A DNA stretch of 64,000 nucleotides, from positions 1,612,001-1,676,000 of the forward strand of contig NC_013799.1 in NCBI RefSeq assembly GCF_000010785.1, read 5' to 3'. Below the pieces are notes generated by a model. It worked only from the letters and a program-made list of their open reading frames with translations. It was not told where the DNA came from and searched no databases. Made by a program: the position numbers and the translations under genes. This document shows positions 16,765 through 27,103 of the stretch, piece after piece. Numbering within the stretch: the first letter of the stretch is position 1; each line of letters opens with the position of its first letter. The stretch comes from Hydrogenobacter thermophilus TK-6 (GTDB lineage Bacteria; Aquificota; Aquificia; Aquificales; Aquificaceae).

Positions 16765-17357
16765 TGGACCTTCCCCCAGAGTTTTTCCCTTTGATGGTCA
16801 TCTATCCAAATTCTGTCAGGTTCTTTTCCTCTTCTTTTCTTCCAGTCTATGGCGTGTCTTTCCAGGTCCTCCATTCTGTAGACCCCAGATGCCCTTGAGT
16901 AACCCGCAAGCTCATGAAGGTCCGTCATGGTAAGACACCCTACCGGACAGGCATCTACGCAAAGCCCACAGAAAAGACAGTTATAGAGGTTCATGTCAAA
17001 CCTCACCACTTTCTTAGTACCGTCAGGCATCTGCACCGCTTCTATCCTAAAAAGTGTAGGCATGGGACAGGCTGTCTGACACATGTAGCAGGCTACACAC
17101 CTGCTCTTGCCTTTTTCGTAGCTCATGAACTTGCCTATAGCCTTGAGAGAATCTGGCTCTGTACCATCCCACACAAAGTGACCGTGTGCTCCTCTGTACC
17201 TCTTTGGTAAGGTTAGCTTTTCAAGAGGATAGTTTATGGTGATAGGTCTCCTGAGGAGATTTCTAAGAGTTACAGAAAGACCCTTTATAAAATCCACAAA
17301 CAGCACAGCCTCTACTATGTTTAAAAAAGCCTTCCTGTCTACTTTCTTTATTCTCAT
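16752..17357 (-). CDS. nuoI: NADH-quinone oxidoreductase subunit I (8Fe-8S ferredoxin)
   Basis: NuoI holds iron-sulfur clusters N6a and N6b, which pass electrons toward the quinone site. Both 4Fe-4S motifs are complete: Cys87, 90, 93, 97 in CVACYMCQTACP and Cys127, 130, 133, 137 in CLFCGLCVDACP. The 201 residues begin with a membrane-associated helix. It is the first gene of this operon, so nuoA-H must lie elsewhere. A TAAAAT box ends 11 bases before the ATG and no ribosome-binding site is evident. The gap to groES (about 200 bases) holds the divergent promoters. Confidence 0.95.
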   Translation of the reverse strand: MRIKKVDRKAFLNIVEAVLFVDFIKGLSVTLRNLLRRPITINYPLEKLTLPKRYRGAHGHFVWDGTEPDSLKAIGKFMSYEKGKSRCVACYMCQTACPMPTLFRIEAVQMPDGTKKVVRFDMNLYNCLFCGLCVDACPVGCLTMTDLHELAGYSRASGVYRMEDLERHAIDWKKRRGKEPDRIWIDDHQREKLWGKVQWSG

Positions 17358-17492
17358 AGTGAAAGATAATTTTACTACTCACTGAGCCAGCACCCAAAAT
17401 TTAGTGATTTAGATCATCTTTTTTTCCAAAGTATAACACTTCTGGCATCAAAAAAGTTTAGTATAATAGGCTAAAAATTTACTCAAAACCTC

Positions 17493-17521
17493 TTGACAAA
17501 GGGATAGGGTGTTAATATAAT
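17493..17521 (+). promoter_or_regulatory. sigma-70-type promoter of groES-groEL
   Basis: There is a perfect TTGACA (17493-17498), a 17-base spacer and a perfect TATAAT (17516-17521). The leader to the groES ATG is about 27 bases and contains AAGGAGGTAAGG. A second TATAAT at 17462-17467 has no good -35. No CIRCE inverted repeat is visible, so HrcA control is not supported. This is the most consensus-like promoter in the window, as expected for an abundant chaperonin. Confidence 0.9.
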
Positions 17522-17554
17522 TTTTATGTGTAAAAAAATGAAGGAGGTAAGGAC

Positions 17555-17848
17555 ATGGCAAGGCTGAGACCTTTGTACGATAAGATAGTAGTCAAAAGAA
17601 TGGAAGAGCAGGAACAGAAGACGCCGTCAGGTATTATCATACCTGACACTGCAAAAGAAAAGCCCCAAATAGGGGAAGTTATTGCAGTAGGTGATGGGAA
17701 GCTTCTCAGCAACGGTCAAATTGTCTCCCCAAAGGTGAAGAAGGGAGACAAGGTGGTATTTAATAAGTATGCAGGTACAGAAGTGGAGCTGGACGGTGAA
17801 AAGTACTTAATAATGTCCGAAGACGAAGTTCTTGCAGTAATTGAGTAA
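17555..17848 (+). CDS. groES: co-chaperonin GroES
   Basis: This 97-residue co-chaperonin forms the heptameric lid of GroEL. The RLRPLYDKIVVKRMEE start, the mobile loop with KTPSGIIIPDTAKEKPQ and the C-terminal GEKYLIMSEDEVLAVIE are all standard. A strong AAGGAGGTAAGG site precedes the ATG. groEL follows 24 bases downstream with its own GGAGGTGG site. Confidence 0.97.
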   Translation: MARLRPLYDKIVVKRMEEQEQKTPSGIIIPDTAKEKPQIGEVIAVGDGKLLSNGQIVSPKVKKGDKVVFNKYAGTEVELDGEKYLIMSEDEVLAVIE

Positions 17849-19510
<1,662 letters not shown>

Positions 19511-19513
19511 TAC

Positions 19514-19532
19514 TCCCCCCCACAAGGGGGGA
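19514..19532. terminator. hairpin between convergent groEL and cdsA
   Basis: A seven-base stem, TCCCCCC paired with GGGGGGA around a five-base CACAA loop, begins three bases after the groEL stop. No U-tract follows on either strand. It may stabilise the mRNA 3' end or pause polymerase, more likely than act as a classical intrinsic terminator. It could serve both converging transcripts. Confidence 0.5.
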
Positions 19533-19535
19533 CCC

Positions 19536-20264
19536 TTATAAAACTACCAAAGCGGAGTAGACAGGAGCAGTAAAAAGTAATGAATCAAACCTGTCAGTAA
19601 AACCTCCATGACCTCCAAGGATATCAGAGAAGTCTTTTATGCCTACTTGCCTTTTAATGAAGCTTTTAAAAAGGTCGCCAGAAACGTCGCACAAAATTAG
19701 CAAAACACCGCACAGCAGAGATTTAAAAGGTGGAAGACCAGAAATAAAAGAAAAAGTTACTACACCACCTATGGCACCACCTAAAAAACCTTCCCAAGTC
19801 TTCTTGGGAGAGAGTTTAGGAAAGAAGGGATGCTTACCCAGGTGCTTACCCACATAGTAGGAAAACACATCCACAACCCAAGTAAAAATTAGGACCTTAA
19901 GAAGCTGATAATCATGCAAAACCTTTAGGGTGTAAAGGTAAGATGGCAAAATACCTGCGTAAATCAAAACGAGAAAGCTTTTTAAAAAATCTTCCATACT
20001 CCAAGACCTGTAGCCCTTTGTTAAAGACAGTATGGCAGAGAGAACTATACCCATGCCTGTGTGAAGACAAGAAATTAGGAAAACCGTAGAAGCAAATACA
20101 GGATACAGCTCTACCTTTAAAGCTTGAGACACTTCCTTAGCTACTCTGTAAGACAAAAAAGCAACTGCGGGTATGAATATATAAAGGGGAGAAAAGACTA
20201 TCACCAAAGAGACCAAACCTACAAGAAGCCCTACAGTTTCTCTGCTTCTATAAAACCGCTCCAA
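19536..20264 (-). CDS. cdsA: phosphatidate cytidylyltransferase
   Basis: CdsA makes CDP-diacylglycerol from phosphatidate and CTP, the entry point to membrane phospholipids. The 242-residue integral membrane protein has about seven hydrophobic segments. Its C-terminal signature SPKKTWEGFLGGAIGG (around residues 154-169), then GDLFKSFIKRQVGIKDF and GGFTDRFDSLLF, includes the metal-binding Asp residues. It overlaps uppS by 17 bases, forming the common uppS-cdsA pair. Confidence 0.94.
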   Translation of the reverse strand: MERFYRSRETVGLLVGLVSLVIVFSPLYIFIPAVAFLSYRVAKEVSQALKVELYPVFASTVFLISCLHTGMGIVLSAILSLTKGYRSWSMEDFLKSFLVLIYAGILPSYLYTLKVLHDYQLLKVLIFTWVVDVFSYYVGKHLGKHPFFPKLSPKKTWEGFLGGAIGGVVTFSFISGLPPFKSLLCGVLLILCDVSGDLFKSFIKRQVGIKDFSDILGGHGGFTDRFDSLLFTAPVYSALVVL

Positions 20265-20940
20265 ACTTTCTCACCCGTCTTGAGTAATTTTCTATAGCTT
20301 TCAAAAGCTCTGTTTTGTCAAAGTCTGGCCAGTAAGTGTCTGTAAAGTAAAGTTCAGAGTATGCCAGGTTCCAAAGTAGAAAGTTGGAGATCCTCTTCTC
20401 TCCAGCTGTTCTTATAAGAAGGTCTGGGTCTGGTATGCCGTCCAGGTCAAGAAAACTTGAAAAGGTTGTTTCGTCCACACTTTTTAAGCCCGCTTTTAAC
20501 ACTTTATTTATAGCTCTTACTATGTCATTCCTGCCACCGTAATCAAGCGCCATGCAAACTGTTATACCACTACACCTTTTGCTATCTTCTTCCACCTGCT
20601 CCATAAGCATAACTAGTTCCTTAGGTAGTCTATCTCTTCTGCCTATAAACTTCAGCCTTATGTTCCTGCTTATAAGCTCGTCCTTTTTCTCCTTCAGGTA
20701 GGACTCAAAAAGCATAAAAAGCGCTTTTACTTCCTCCTCAGGTCTTTTCCAATTTTCTGTTGAAAAAGTAAAGAGGGTAAGATATTTTATGCCCAGCTCT
20801 ATGCAAGCATCAACAAGCTCCTCTGCCCTCTTAACACCTTGATAATGGCCGTGTATCCTTGATAGCCCTCTCTCCTTTGCCCATCTTCCATTTCCATCCA
20901 TAATGACAGCAAGATGTGTAGGTATTTTTAAAGATGTCAT
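20248..20940 (-). CDS. uppS: undecaprenyl diphosphate synthase (cis-prenyltransferase)
   Basis: UppS extends farnesyl diphosphate with isopentenyl units to give the C55 lipid carrier for peptidoglycan and other glycans. The 230 residues carry the signature AVIMDGNGRWAKERG with catalytic Asp15, the GHYQGVKR motif and the C-terminal DPDLLIRTAGEKRISNFLLW. It overlaps the ybgF-like gene by four bases upstream and cdsA by 17 downstream. Confidence 0.96.
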   Translation of the reverse strand: MTSLKIPTHLAVIMDGNGRWAKERGLSRIHGHYQGVKRAEELVDACIELGIKYLTLFTFSTENWKRPEEEVKALFMLFESYLKEKKDELISRNIRLKFIGRRDRLPKELVMLMEQVEEDSKRCSGITVCMALDYGGRNDIVRAINKVLKAGLKSVDETTFSSFLDLDGIPDPDLLIRTAGEKRISNFLLWNLAYSELYFTDTYWPDFDKTELLKAIENYSRRVRKFGAVL

Positions 20941-21617
20941 TTTCCAAGTTTTCTCTTAGCTATCTGTGCCTCTTCTGAAAGGGGATAGTCCTTCATCAGG
21001 TTTTGATAAAACTCATTAGCCTTCTGCTGATCACCTTTAAGTTCATACAATCTGGCTAACTGGAGATAGGCAGCTGGTGCTTTATTGCAATCTGGAAGTT
21101 CGCCCCTTTTACACCTCTCTACCAGTGTGAGCCAGACAGCCTCCGCCTTATCCAGCTCGTTCAGGTCTCTGAAGGTGGTACCTAACCAGAAGTAAGCGTT
21201 ATCAGTAAGAGGTGTTTGCGGGTTTTTCCTGATAAACTCTATGAACTTTTCCTTTGCTTTGTTTAATTGCTTTTGGTTGTAAAGATTTATTGCCTCGTCG
21301 TACTCCCTCTGGTAATCCTCTTGAGCTTTTTGAGGAACTTCCACCCTTCTTTTGGTCTCCTCGGGAGTTTTTACTGGACTTATGGTCTCTCTGCCTGTTT
21401 TTAATCTTTCCACATCCAATCTCAGCTTGGTAAAGCTTTCCGCAAGATTGTCCACTCTGGTTTCTGTCTTTATGCTCTGCTCCTCAAGCCTCCTCTGTCT
21501 CTCCTCAAGCTTATTTAATCTCTCATCAACCTTGGCAAACCTCTGGTCCAGCTCCTCTTTGGTAATGGGTCCACAAGCTACCAGAGCTACCGTAAAAAAC
21601 AACACCGCTTTTTTCAT
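20937..21617 (-). CDS. ybgF: YbgF/CpoB-like TPR lipoprotein or periplasmic protein
   Basis: This 226-residue protein has a short N-terminal hydrophobic signal with a lipobox-like VALVAC. A Glu/Arg/Leu-rich coiled coil (about 25-75) and C-terminal TPR-type repeats (about 103-225: YDEAINLYNQKQLNKAKEKF, AYFWLGTTFRDL) follow. This is the layout of CpoB/YbgF, which links Tol-Pal and peptidoglycan synthesis during envelope constriction. The rest of tol-pal is not in the window. TATAAT ends eight bases before the ATG, with no ribosome-binding site, so its mRNA may be leaderless. Confidence 0.8.
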   Translation of the reverse strand: MKKAVLFFTVALVACGPITKEELDQRFAKVDERLNKLEERQRRLEEQSIKTETRVDNLAESFTKLRLDVERLKTGRETISPVKTPEETKRRVEVPQKAQEDYQREYDEAINLYNQKQLNKAKEKFIEFIRKNPQTPLTDNAYFWLGTTFRDLNELDKAEAVWLTLVERCKRGELPDCNKAPAAYLQLARLYELKGDQQKANEFYQNLMKDYPLSEEAQIAKRKLGK

Positions 21618-21642
21618 AGAGTAAAATTATAAGTCAACGGAA
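21618..21642. promoter_or_regulatory. 25-base divergent promoter between ybgF and the CLC gene
   Basis: On the minus strand TATAAT (21631-21626) ends eight bases before the ybgF ATG. On the plus strand TATAAG (21628-21633) ends nine bases before the GTG start of the channel gene. The two -10 boxes overlap. Neither gene shows a convincing Shine-Dalgarno sequence. Confidence 0.5.
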
Positions 21643-23349
21643 GTGTTGAGGAGGTATCTACTGGTTCCTGTCCTCATAGGTGTGCTTACCGGAGTCTCTG
21701 CAGTTGTATTTGTCCATCTTCTCAACCTAATAACTCGCTACGTTTTGGAAAGTGTGGTTAGTTATATACAGCCGTTGCCAGCGGGAGAAGGCATAAGGCA
21801 GGAGTTTACACAGGAACCCACAAGACCTTATCTTCTTCCTCTAACAGTAGCTCTTGGTGGGCTAATCTCTGGGTTTCTTACATACTATCTTTCTCCTGAG
21901 TCCGCAGGCGTTGGGACTGATGCTGCAATAAAGGCTTACCATAACAGGGAGAGGCTTTCCATACGCTCCTCCATATTGAAGCTGATAACTTCAGCTTTAA
22001 CCATCGGAACGGGAGGAACTTCAGGAAGGGAAGGACCCATAGCTTTGATAGGTGCCGGAATAGGCTCTACTGTTGCTGGCCTTTTCAGAATGGGGGAAAG
22101 GGACAGAAGAATAGCTATTGCCGTCGGTCTTGGGTCCGGAATAGCTGCCATATTCAAAGCTCCACTTGCAGGAGCTATAATTAGCGCCGAGGTTTTCTTT
22201 AAAAGGGATTTTGATATAGAGGCGGTAATACCAAGTTTTATAGCTTCAATAACTTCTTATAGCGTTTTTGCGCTGTTTTTTGGCTTTCAACCAATATTCT
22301 CTGTAAATATACAAAAACTTTCCAACATTTACCCCACTCTCCTCGCTTACGCAGGATTGGGGGTGGTGTGTGCGCTGATGGTCAGGATATTCATCTTCGT
22401 ATTTTTTATGGTTAAGGAGAGATTTGACAGGCTAAGTTTTCCTCCGTACTTAAAACCTGCTCTGGGTGGCTTTTTAGCGGGGCTGGTAGGCATGTTCGTA
22501 CCTTCCGCAATAGGCAACGGATATGGCTGGCTCCAGCTTATTATGGACGGGAAGCTACATGATATAACTTTAATCCTTTTCAGTGCTTTAGGCATTATCC
22601 TTGGGGCTTCGCTAACGCTTGGGTCAGGTGGTTCGGGAGGTGTTTTTGGTCCATCTGTAATGTTAGGGGGACTTGTGGGAGCATTCTACAGTCTTTTCCT
22701 AAATAGCATGCATAACCTATCTCTGCATGTTCCATCTATGGTGGTTGTTGGGATGATATCCTTCTTTGCAGGCGCAGCTAAGGCTCCCCTTTCAACCCTT
22801 ATACTCATAGCTGAAATGACAGGGGGCTACGAATTGCTTATTCCTGCCATGATTTCTGTATTTATCACCTTCTTCCTGAGCGGTGATAGAAGTATTTTCC
22901 CGAGCCAAGTAGATACGCGCCTTGACTCCCCAGCTTATTCGGATGAGTGGGGACTTTATATAATTGAAAGGCTAAGAGTGAAAGACCATATGAGCGAGCC
23001 TATAACTATAAAACCTTATGTACATATAGAAGAGGCTCAGGATTTGATGGCTCAAAATCTAATAGGAGGGCTTCCAGTGGTCAATGACGGGAAACTCGTT
23101 GGTATTATAACTAAAAGCGATGTGCTAAAAGTCCCTCCCGAGAAGAGAAGTAGCACTAAGGTTTATGAAGTGATGAGTACAAACCTTATAGTTGCTACAC
23201 CTGAAGATACCTTAGGCTATGTGTTCAGGCTTATGATGGGAAAGGGTGTGGGTAGAATTCCTATAGTGGAAAAAAAAGGTAGCTTAAAACTTGTTGGTAT
23301 AATAGCAAGAGCTGACATAGGCAGAGCTATAAGGGAGCATAAAGCTTAA
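21643..23349 (+). CDS. clcA: CLC-family chloride channel/antiporter with C-terminal CBS pair
   Basis: This 568-residue membrane protein has the CLC anion-selectivity motifs GGTSGREGPIALIGAGIGS (around 124-142), the GSGIAAIFKAPLAG stretch and GSGGSGGVFGPSVMLGG. The gating Glu of proton-coupled exchangers is in GREGP. Two CBS domains occupy residues 445-565 (VKDHMSEPITIKP, VYEVMSTNLIVATP) and would bind nucleotides or sense ionic strength. The start is a GTG just downstream of a TATAAG box. It is monocistronic or reads toward murB after a 31-base gap. Confidence 0.92.
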   Translation: MLRRYLLVPVLIGVLTGVSAVVFVHLLNLITRYVLESVVSYIQPLPAGEGIRQEFTQEPTRPYLLPLTVALGGLISGFLTYYLSPESAGVGTDAAIKAYHNRERLSIRSSILKLITSALTIGTGGTSGREGPIALIGAGIGSTVAGLFRMGERDRRIAIAVGLGSGIAAIFKAPLAGAIISAEVFFKRDFDIEAVIPSFIASITSYSVFALFFGFQPIFSVNIQKLSNIYPTLLAYAGLGVVCALMVRIFIFVFFMVKERFDRLSFPPYLKPALGGFLAGLVGMFVPSAIGNGYGWLQLIMDGKLHDITLILFSALGIILGASLTLGSGGSGGVFGPSVMLGGLVGAFYSLFLNSMHNLSLHVPSMVVVGMISFFAGAAKAPLSTLILIAEMTGGYELLIPAMISVFITFFLSGDRSIFPSQVDTRLDSPAYSDEWGLYIIERLRVKDHMSEPITIKPYVHIEEAQDLMAQNLIGGLPVVNDGKLVGIITKSDVLKVPPEKRSSTKVYEVMSTNLIVATPEDTLGYVFRLMMGKGVGRIPIVEKKGSLKLVGIIARADIGRAIREHKA

Positions 23350-23380
23350 ACTGAAGAACTTTCTCGCTTAAAATAAGTCA

Positions 23381-24271
23381 GTGTCCATGAAGTTAGAGAA
23401 AAACGTGCTACTTGCTCCATATACCACCATAAGGATAGGGGGTACTGCGCGTTTTATGTGTTTTCCCTCTGACTTTGCAGAGCTTTCTAAAGCCATAAGG
23501 TGGGCAAAGGAGGAGGGACTGCCTGTATTCTTGCTGGGTAGGGGTGCTAACACAATTTTTGGTGATTACTATGGGCTTGTGATAAACACCTCAAGACTAA
23601 ACGGTATGAAGATTTTCCATGCAGGGGAAAAGGTTCTGCTGGAAGCCCAGTGTGGGGTGAGGCTCTCGCAGGTGGTTAAACTGGCTCTTGAGCTAAACCT
23701 GGAAGGCATATACAAGCTTGCCGGGTTTCCCGCAACGGTGGGAGGTGCTGTGGCTATGAATGCAGGAGCTTTTGGCACGGAAATATCGCATTACCTTAAG
23801 AGCCTTCTTGTCATGGACTGGGAAGGCAATGTGGAGAAGATCAGCGCGGAGGATGTAAAGTTTGATTACAGAAGCTCTCCTTTTCCGGATATGGGCATAG
23901 TTCTTATGGCTGAGCTGGAGCTAAAGAGAGCAGAGCTTGATGTTAGGCACGAGCAGAATCTCATAAAGGAGAGGAGAAGGCGCACACAGCCCATAAACAT
24001 GCCCACATCCGGCTCTACCTTTAAGAATCCGCCTGGGCAGTATGCGGGCAAACTTCTTGAGATGGTGGGTATGAAGGGATACAGAGTAGGAGATGTGGCT
24101 TTTTCCCACCTTCATGCTAACTTTCTTGTAAACTTAGGTGATGGCAGATACGAAGATGCGCTTAAAATACTCTTGGAAGCAAAAAGGAGAGTTTACGAGG
24201 AGTTTGGTATATATCTTGAGGAGGAGGTAAAAGTCGTTGAGAGTTGTAGTACTCATGGGGGGCAGGTCTGA
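23381..24271 (+). CDS. murB: UDP-N-acetylenolpyruvoylglucosamine reductase
   Basis: MurB is an FAD enzyme that uses NADPH to form UDP-MurNAc for peptidoglycan. The 296 residues contain the FAD site (RIGGTARFMCFPSD, LGRGANTIFGDY, AGFPATVGGAVAMNAGAFG) and the C-terminal TSGSTFKNPPGQYAGKLLE with the active-site Ser and a late Glu. A TAAAAT box (23369-23374) ends six bases before a GTG; an ATG six bases further on is the alternative start. The 3' end overlaps ddl by 35 bases. It opens the murB-ddl-ftsQAZ cluster. Confidence 0.94.
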   Translation: MSMKLEKNVLLAPYTTIRIGGTARFMCFPSDFAELSKAIRWAKEEGLPVFLLGRGANTIFGDYYGLVINTSRLNGMKIFHAGEKVLLEAQCGVRLSQVVKLALELNLEGIYKLAGFPATVGGAVAMNAGAFGTEISHYLKSLLVMDWEGNVEKISAEDVKFDYRSSPFPDMGIVLMAELELKRAELDVRHEQNLIKERRRRTQPINMPTSGSTFKNPPGQYAGKLLEMVGMKGYRVGDVAFSHLHANFLVNLGDGRYEDALKILLEAKRRVYEEFGIYLEEEVKVVESCSTHGGQV

Positions 24272-25103
24272 GGAGAGAGAGATATCTTTGAAAACTGGAG
24301 AGGCTGTGTTAAGAGCCATCAGGGAGCTGGGGCACGAAGCAATACCACTTGACTTGGAGGAAAACCTCTGCCAGAAACTCCTTGAGATAAAGCCAGACAA
24401 GGTCTTTATAGCACTTCACGGCACTTACGGCGAAGATGGAAGAGTGCAGGGGCTTCTGGACATCCTGGGCATTCCGTATACAGGCTCTGGAGTGCTGGGT
24501 AGCTGTCTTGCCATGGATAAGGACATAACCAAAAAGATACTGACTTTCCACCGCATACCTGTGCCTGCGGGTATATGTGTGCGCAGAGGGGAGACTTTTG
24601 AATGGCACAGCTTTCCCGCGGTAGTAAAACCTGCTGACCAGGGCTCAAGCGTAGGGCTTTTTCTGGTAAAAGACCATGATGAGCTTGAAAATGCAGTAAG
24701 GGAAGTGCTTAGTATCTCTCACAAGGTGCTGATAGAAGAGTACATAATAGGGAGGGATATAACGGTGGGAATACTAAAGGGCGAGGCTCTTCCTCCCGTA
24801 GAGATAAAACCAAAGAAGGGCATCTATGACTACGAGAGCAAGTACACCAAAGGCATGTCCGATTATGTCTTTTTAGAGGATGAAAAGCTAATCAAGAAGC
24901 TTCAGGACATAGCTTTAATGGTACACAAATATTTAGAACTTAAGGACATTTCACGCGTAGACTTCAGATTGTCTGAGGATGGTGTAGCGTATGTTTTGGA
25001 AGCCAACACCATACCTGGAATGACAGAACTCAGTCTTTTTCCCATGATGTGTAAAAAGAAAGGTATTGAATTTAAAGAGATGATACATATGTTATTATCT
25101 TAG
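24237..25103 (+). CDS. ddl: D-alanine-D-alanine ligase
   Basis: Ddl joins two D-alanines for the peptidoglycan stem peptide. It is an ATP-grasp enzyme of 288 residues with GGRSEEREISLKTGEAV at the N-terminus, ALHGTYGEDGRVQGLLD, VKPADQGSSVGLFLV and the C-terminal YVLEANTIPGMTELSLFP. The start is a TTG placed nine bases after a GGAGGAGGT site inside the murB 3' end. The next ATG would lose the first strand. It lies in the dcw-type cluster between murB and ftsQ. Confidence 0.95.
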   Translation: MRVVVLMGGRSEEREISLKTGEAVLRAIRELGHEAIPLDLEENLCQKLLEIKPDKVFIALHGTYGEDGRVQGLLDILGIPYTGSGVLGSCLAMDKDITKKILTFHRIPVPAGICVRRGETFEWHSFPAVVKPADQGSSVGLFLVKDHDELENAVREVLSISHKVLIEEYIIGRDITVGILKGEALPPVEIKPKKGIYDYESKYTKGMSDYVFLEDEKLIKKLQDIALMVHKYLELKDISRVDFRLSEDGVAYVLEANTIPGMTELSLFPMMCKKKGIEFKEMIHMLLS

Positions 25104-25105
25104 CA

Positions 25106-25834
25106 ATGAAAAAAGAGGGGAAAAAGGCGGGGAGAAGACACGCCGTAATCGGCTACATACTCGTGGCTGCCTGGATATTTTCAATGGCGTTGGCTGGTTT
25201 TTTTATGCCTGTTTTAATGGACACCCTCCCCTACTTTAAGGTCAAAGCCATTCAGGTGGAAGGAAACAGAGTTCTGCCCGCATATGTGTTTTCTAAGGCT
25301 GCTCTTGAACTAAAAAACAACTGGCTGTTTATAACTGAAGGTAGGCTTCTTGCTTTGTTAAATGTATTAACTGGCAATTCGGTGGAGGAGGTAAAAATAG
25401 ACAGGACATTTCAAAAAGATGGAGTTATACTAAAAGTACGTGTAAAAGAAAGGGAACCTTTCCTAACGGTTGTTGAAGGGGAAAAAATGATCTTTTTTGA
25501 CCGAAAAGGTGTACCCTTTTTTTATAAGTATTTCACACCTCAAAGACCTTACATCTACAGCCAGTCTGTAGACCTTGTAAAGGAGAACTTTTCTATACTG
25601 AAAAGTCTTGTGGATATTTGCAAAGAGCATTTATCGCGTGTAGATAACATCTATTTGAGCGAGTCGGACACTGTTATATACGGAAATAACCACACAAGAA
25701 TACTTTTACCCGCGATTGAGCAGATTAGCGACACAACTTTAAAAAGACTGAGCAGTATCTATAATATAAGTATGGAGGCAAAAGAGGTTGACCTGACCAC
25801 AGAAGGTATGGCAATAATAAAAGGTGGGGAGTAA
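25106..25834 (+). CDS. ftsQ: cell-division protein FtsQ/DivIB-like
   Basis: FtsQ is a bitopic inner-membrane protein that links early and late divisome proteins. The 242 residues have a basic cytoplasmic tail (about 1-12), one membrane helix (AVIGYILVAAWIFSMALAGFF, given as about residues 14-34) and a POTRA domain beginning FKVKAIQVEGNRVLPAYVF. The family is poorly conserved, and the call rests on this topology plus position between ddl and ftsA. It begins two bases after the ddl stop. Confidence 0.85.
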   Translation: MKKEGKKAGRRHAVIGYILVAAWIFSMALAGFFMPVLMDTLPYFKVKAIQVEGNRVLPAYVFSKAALELKNNWLFITEGRLLALLNVLTGNSVEEVKIDRTFQKDGVILKVRVKEREPFLTVVEGEKMIFFDRKGVPFFYKYFTPQRPYIYSQSVDLVKENFSILKSLVDICKEHLSRVDNIYLSESDTVIYGNNHTRILLPAIEQISDTTLKRLSSIYNISMEAKEVDLTTEGMAIIKGGE

Positions 25835-25836
25835 AT

Positions 25837-27093
25837 ATGAAAGTGTTAACTTCTTTGGATATTGGAACTGGTAAGGTTACAGTGCTGGTGGGGGAGATAG
25901 ACAGCTATGGTGATATTCACATAATAGGTGTGGGAGAAGCTCCATCAAAAGGTATAGACAGGGGGTATATAACAAGGTTAGACCTTGCAGTTCAGACTAT
26001 ACTTACAGCTCTAAGGGAAGCTCAGGAAATGTCCAGCACGCGCATAGATACTGTTTTTATAAATGTGTCTGGTCCTAATGTAAAAAGTCAGAACGAAAAG
26101 GATACCGTCAGCGTATCACCACAGCCTACTGAGATAGACCAGACTCATATAGATAGGCTCATAGAGAGAGCCATCACCAGAGCCAAAGAGGAGGGATACG
26201 AAGTTATAAGTGCGGTCCCACGAAGGTTCCTCTTGGATGATCAGGAAGGTGTCATAGATCCGGTAGGACTCCTGGGTTCAAGACTTTCTGCTGAGGTGCA
26301 TGTTGTAAAAGTGGGTAGCAGTATGATTAGAAATCTTGAGAAAGCTATAGCTTCAAGCGGACTTAAGATTGGGCATAAGTTCCTGTCCTCTATGGCATCG
26401 TCAGAAGCTGTGCTGACAACGGAGGAGAAGGAGGAAGGGGTACTCCTCATGGATATGGGTGCAGGGCTTACTGACTTTGTTCTGTATGCGGATGGTTCAC
26501 CTGTTATAACGGGAAGTGTCCCCATGGGTGGCATAAACATAACAAAGGACATAGCCCACTTTATGAAGATAGCCAGCGACCAAGCGGAGAGGATAAAGAT
26601 AGAGTACGGTTTTGCCATAGCTGACCTTGTGAATGAAACAGAGAGGGTTAAAATAAAACCCAGAGGAGAGGACAAGGAAACTATGGTGAGTAAAAAACAG
26701 CTCTCGGAAGTTATACAGATAAGATTGGAGGAGATTATGGATAAAGTAATGGGACTTATAAACTCGCATGGTGTGAACCTTGACTCGGCAAACGCAGGTA
26801 TTGTGATCACTGGAGGCTGTGCTAAGCTCTCTGGCATTAGGGAATTTCTTGAGAGATACTTTGACCTTCCTGTAAGGGTAGGCTACCCCACAGGGGTGAT
26901 AGGGCTAAAGGAGAAGGTCCAAGACCCTGCCTACTCTACATCGGTGGGTCTTTTAAAGCTTGCATATCAGGAACAGTTTATGGGCACTGGCACCTTTACT
27001 CAGAATGCGCAGGACAGAAACGCAAGCACAAGAGGGATAGACATCTCATCCTTTCTGGCAAAGATAAAGGCTTTTTTTAAGGATGTTATGTAG
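25837..27093 (+). CDS. ftsA: cell-division protein FtsA
   Basis: FtsA is an actin-like protein that tethers FtsZ to the membrane. The 418 residues carry ASKHA phosphate loops (SLDIGTGKVTVLVGE at residues 6-20; LLMDMGAGLTDFVLY near 206; GIVITGGCAKLSGI near 321). They end in an amphipathic helix, DISSFLAKIKAFFKDVM, the membrane-targeting sequence. The gene starts two bases after ftsQ and ends just before the ftsZ ribosome-binding site. Confidence 0.95.
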   Translation: MKVLTSLDIGTGKVTVLVGEIDSYGDIHIIGVGEAPSKGIDRGYITRLDLAVQTILTALREAQEMSSTRIDTVFINVSGPNVKSQNEKDTVSVSPQPTEIDQTHIDRLIERAITRAKEEGYEVISAVPRRFLLDDQEGVIDPVGLLGSRLSAEVHVVKVGSSMIRNLEKAIASSGLKIGHKFLSSMASSEAVLTTEEKEEGVLLMDMGAGLTDFVLYADGSPVITGSVPMGGINITKDIAHFMKIASDQAERIKIEYGFAIADLVNETERVKIKPRGEDKETMVSKKQLSEVIQIRLEEIMDKVMGLINSHGVNLDSANAGIVITGGCAKLSGIREFLERYFDLPVRVGYPTGVIGLKEKVQDPAYSTSVGLLKLAYQEQFMGTGTFTQNAQDRNASTRGIDISSFLAKIKAFFKDVM

Positions 27094-27103
27094 GAGGTGG
27101 AGT

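Noticed and set aside
17358-17554. Possible CIRCE element or riboswitch upstream of groES
   Set aside because: No TTAGCACTC-N9-GAGTGCTAA or similar inverted repeat and no structured leader; only promoters are visible.
26241-26837. 198-residue minus-strand frame inside ftsA
   Set aside because: Ser/Pro/Thr-rich composition typical of an antisense shadow; ftsA is complete on the other strand.
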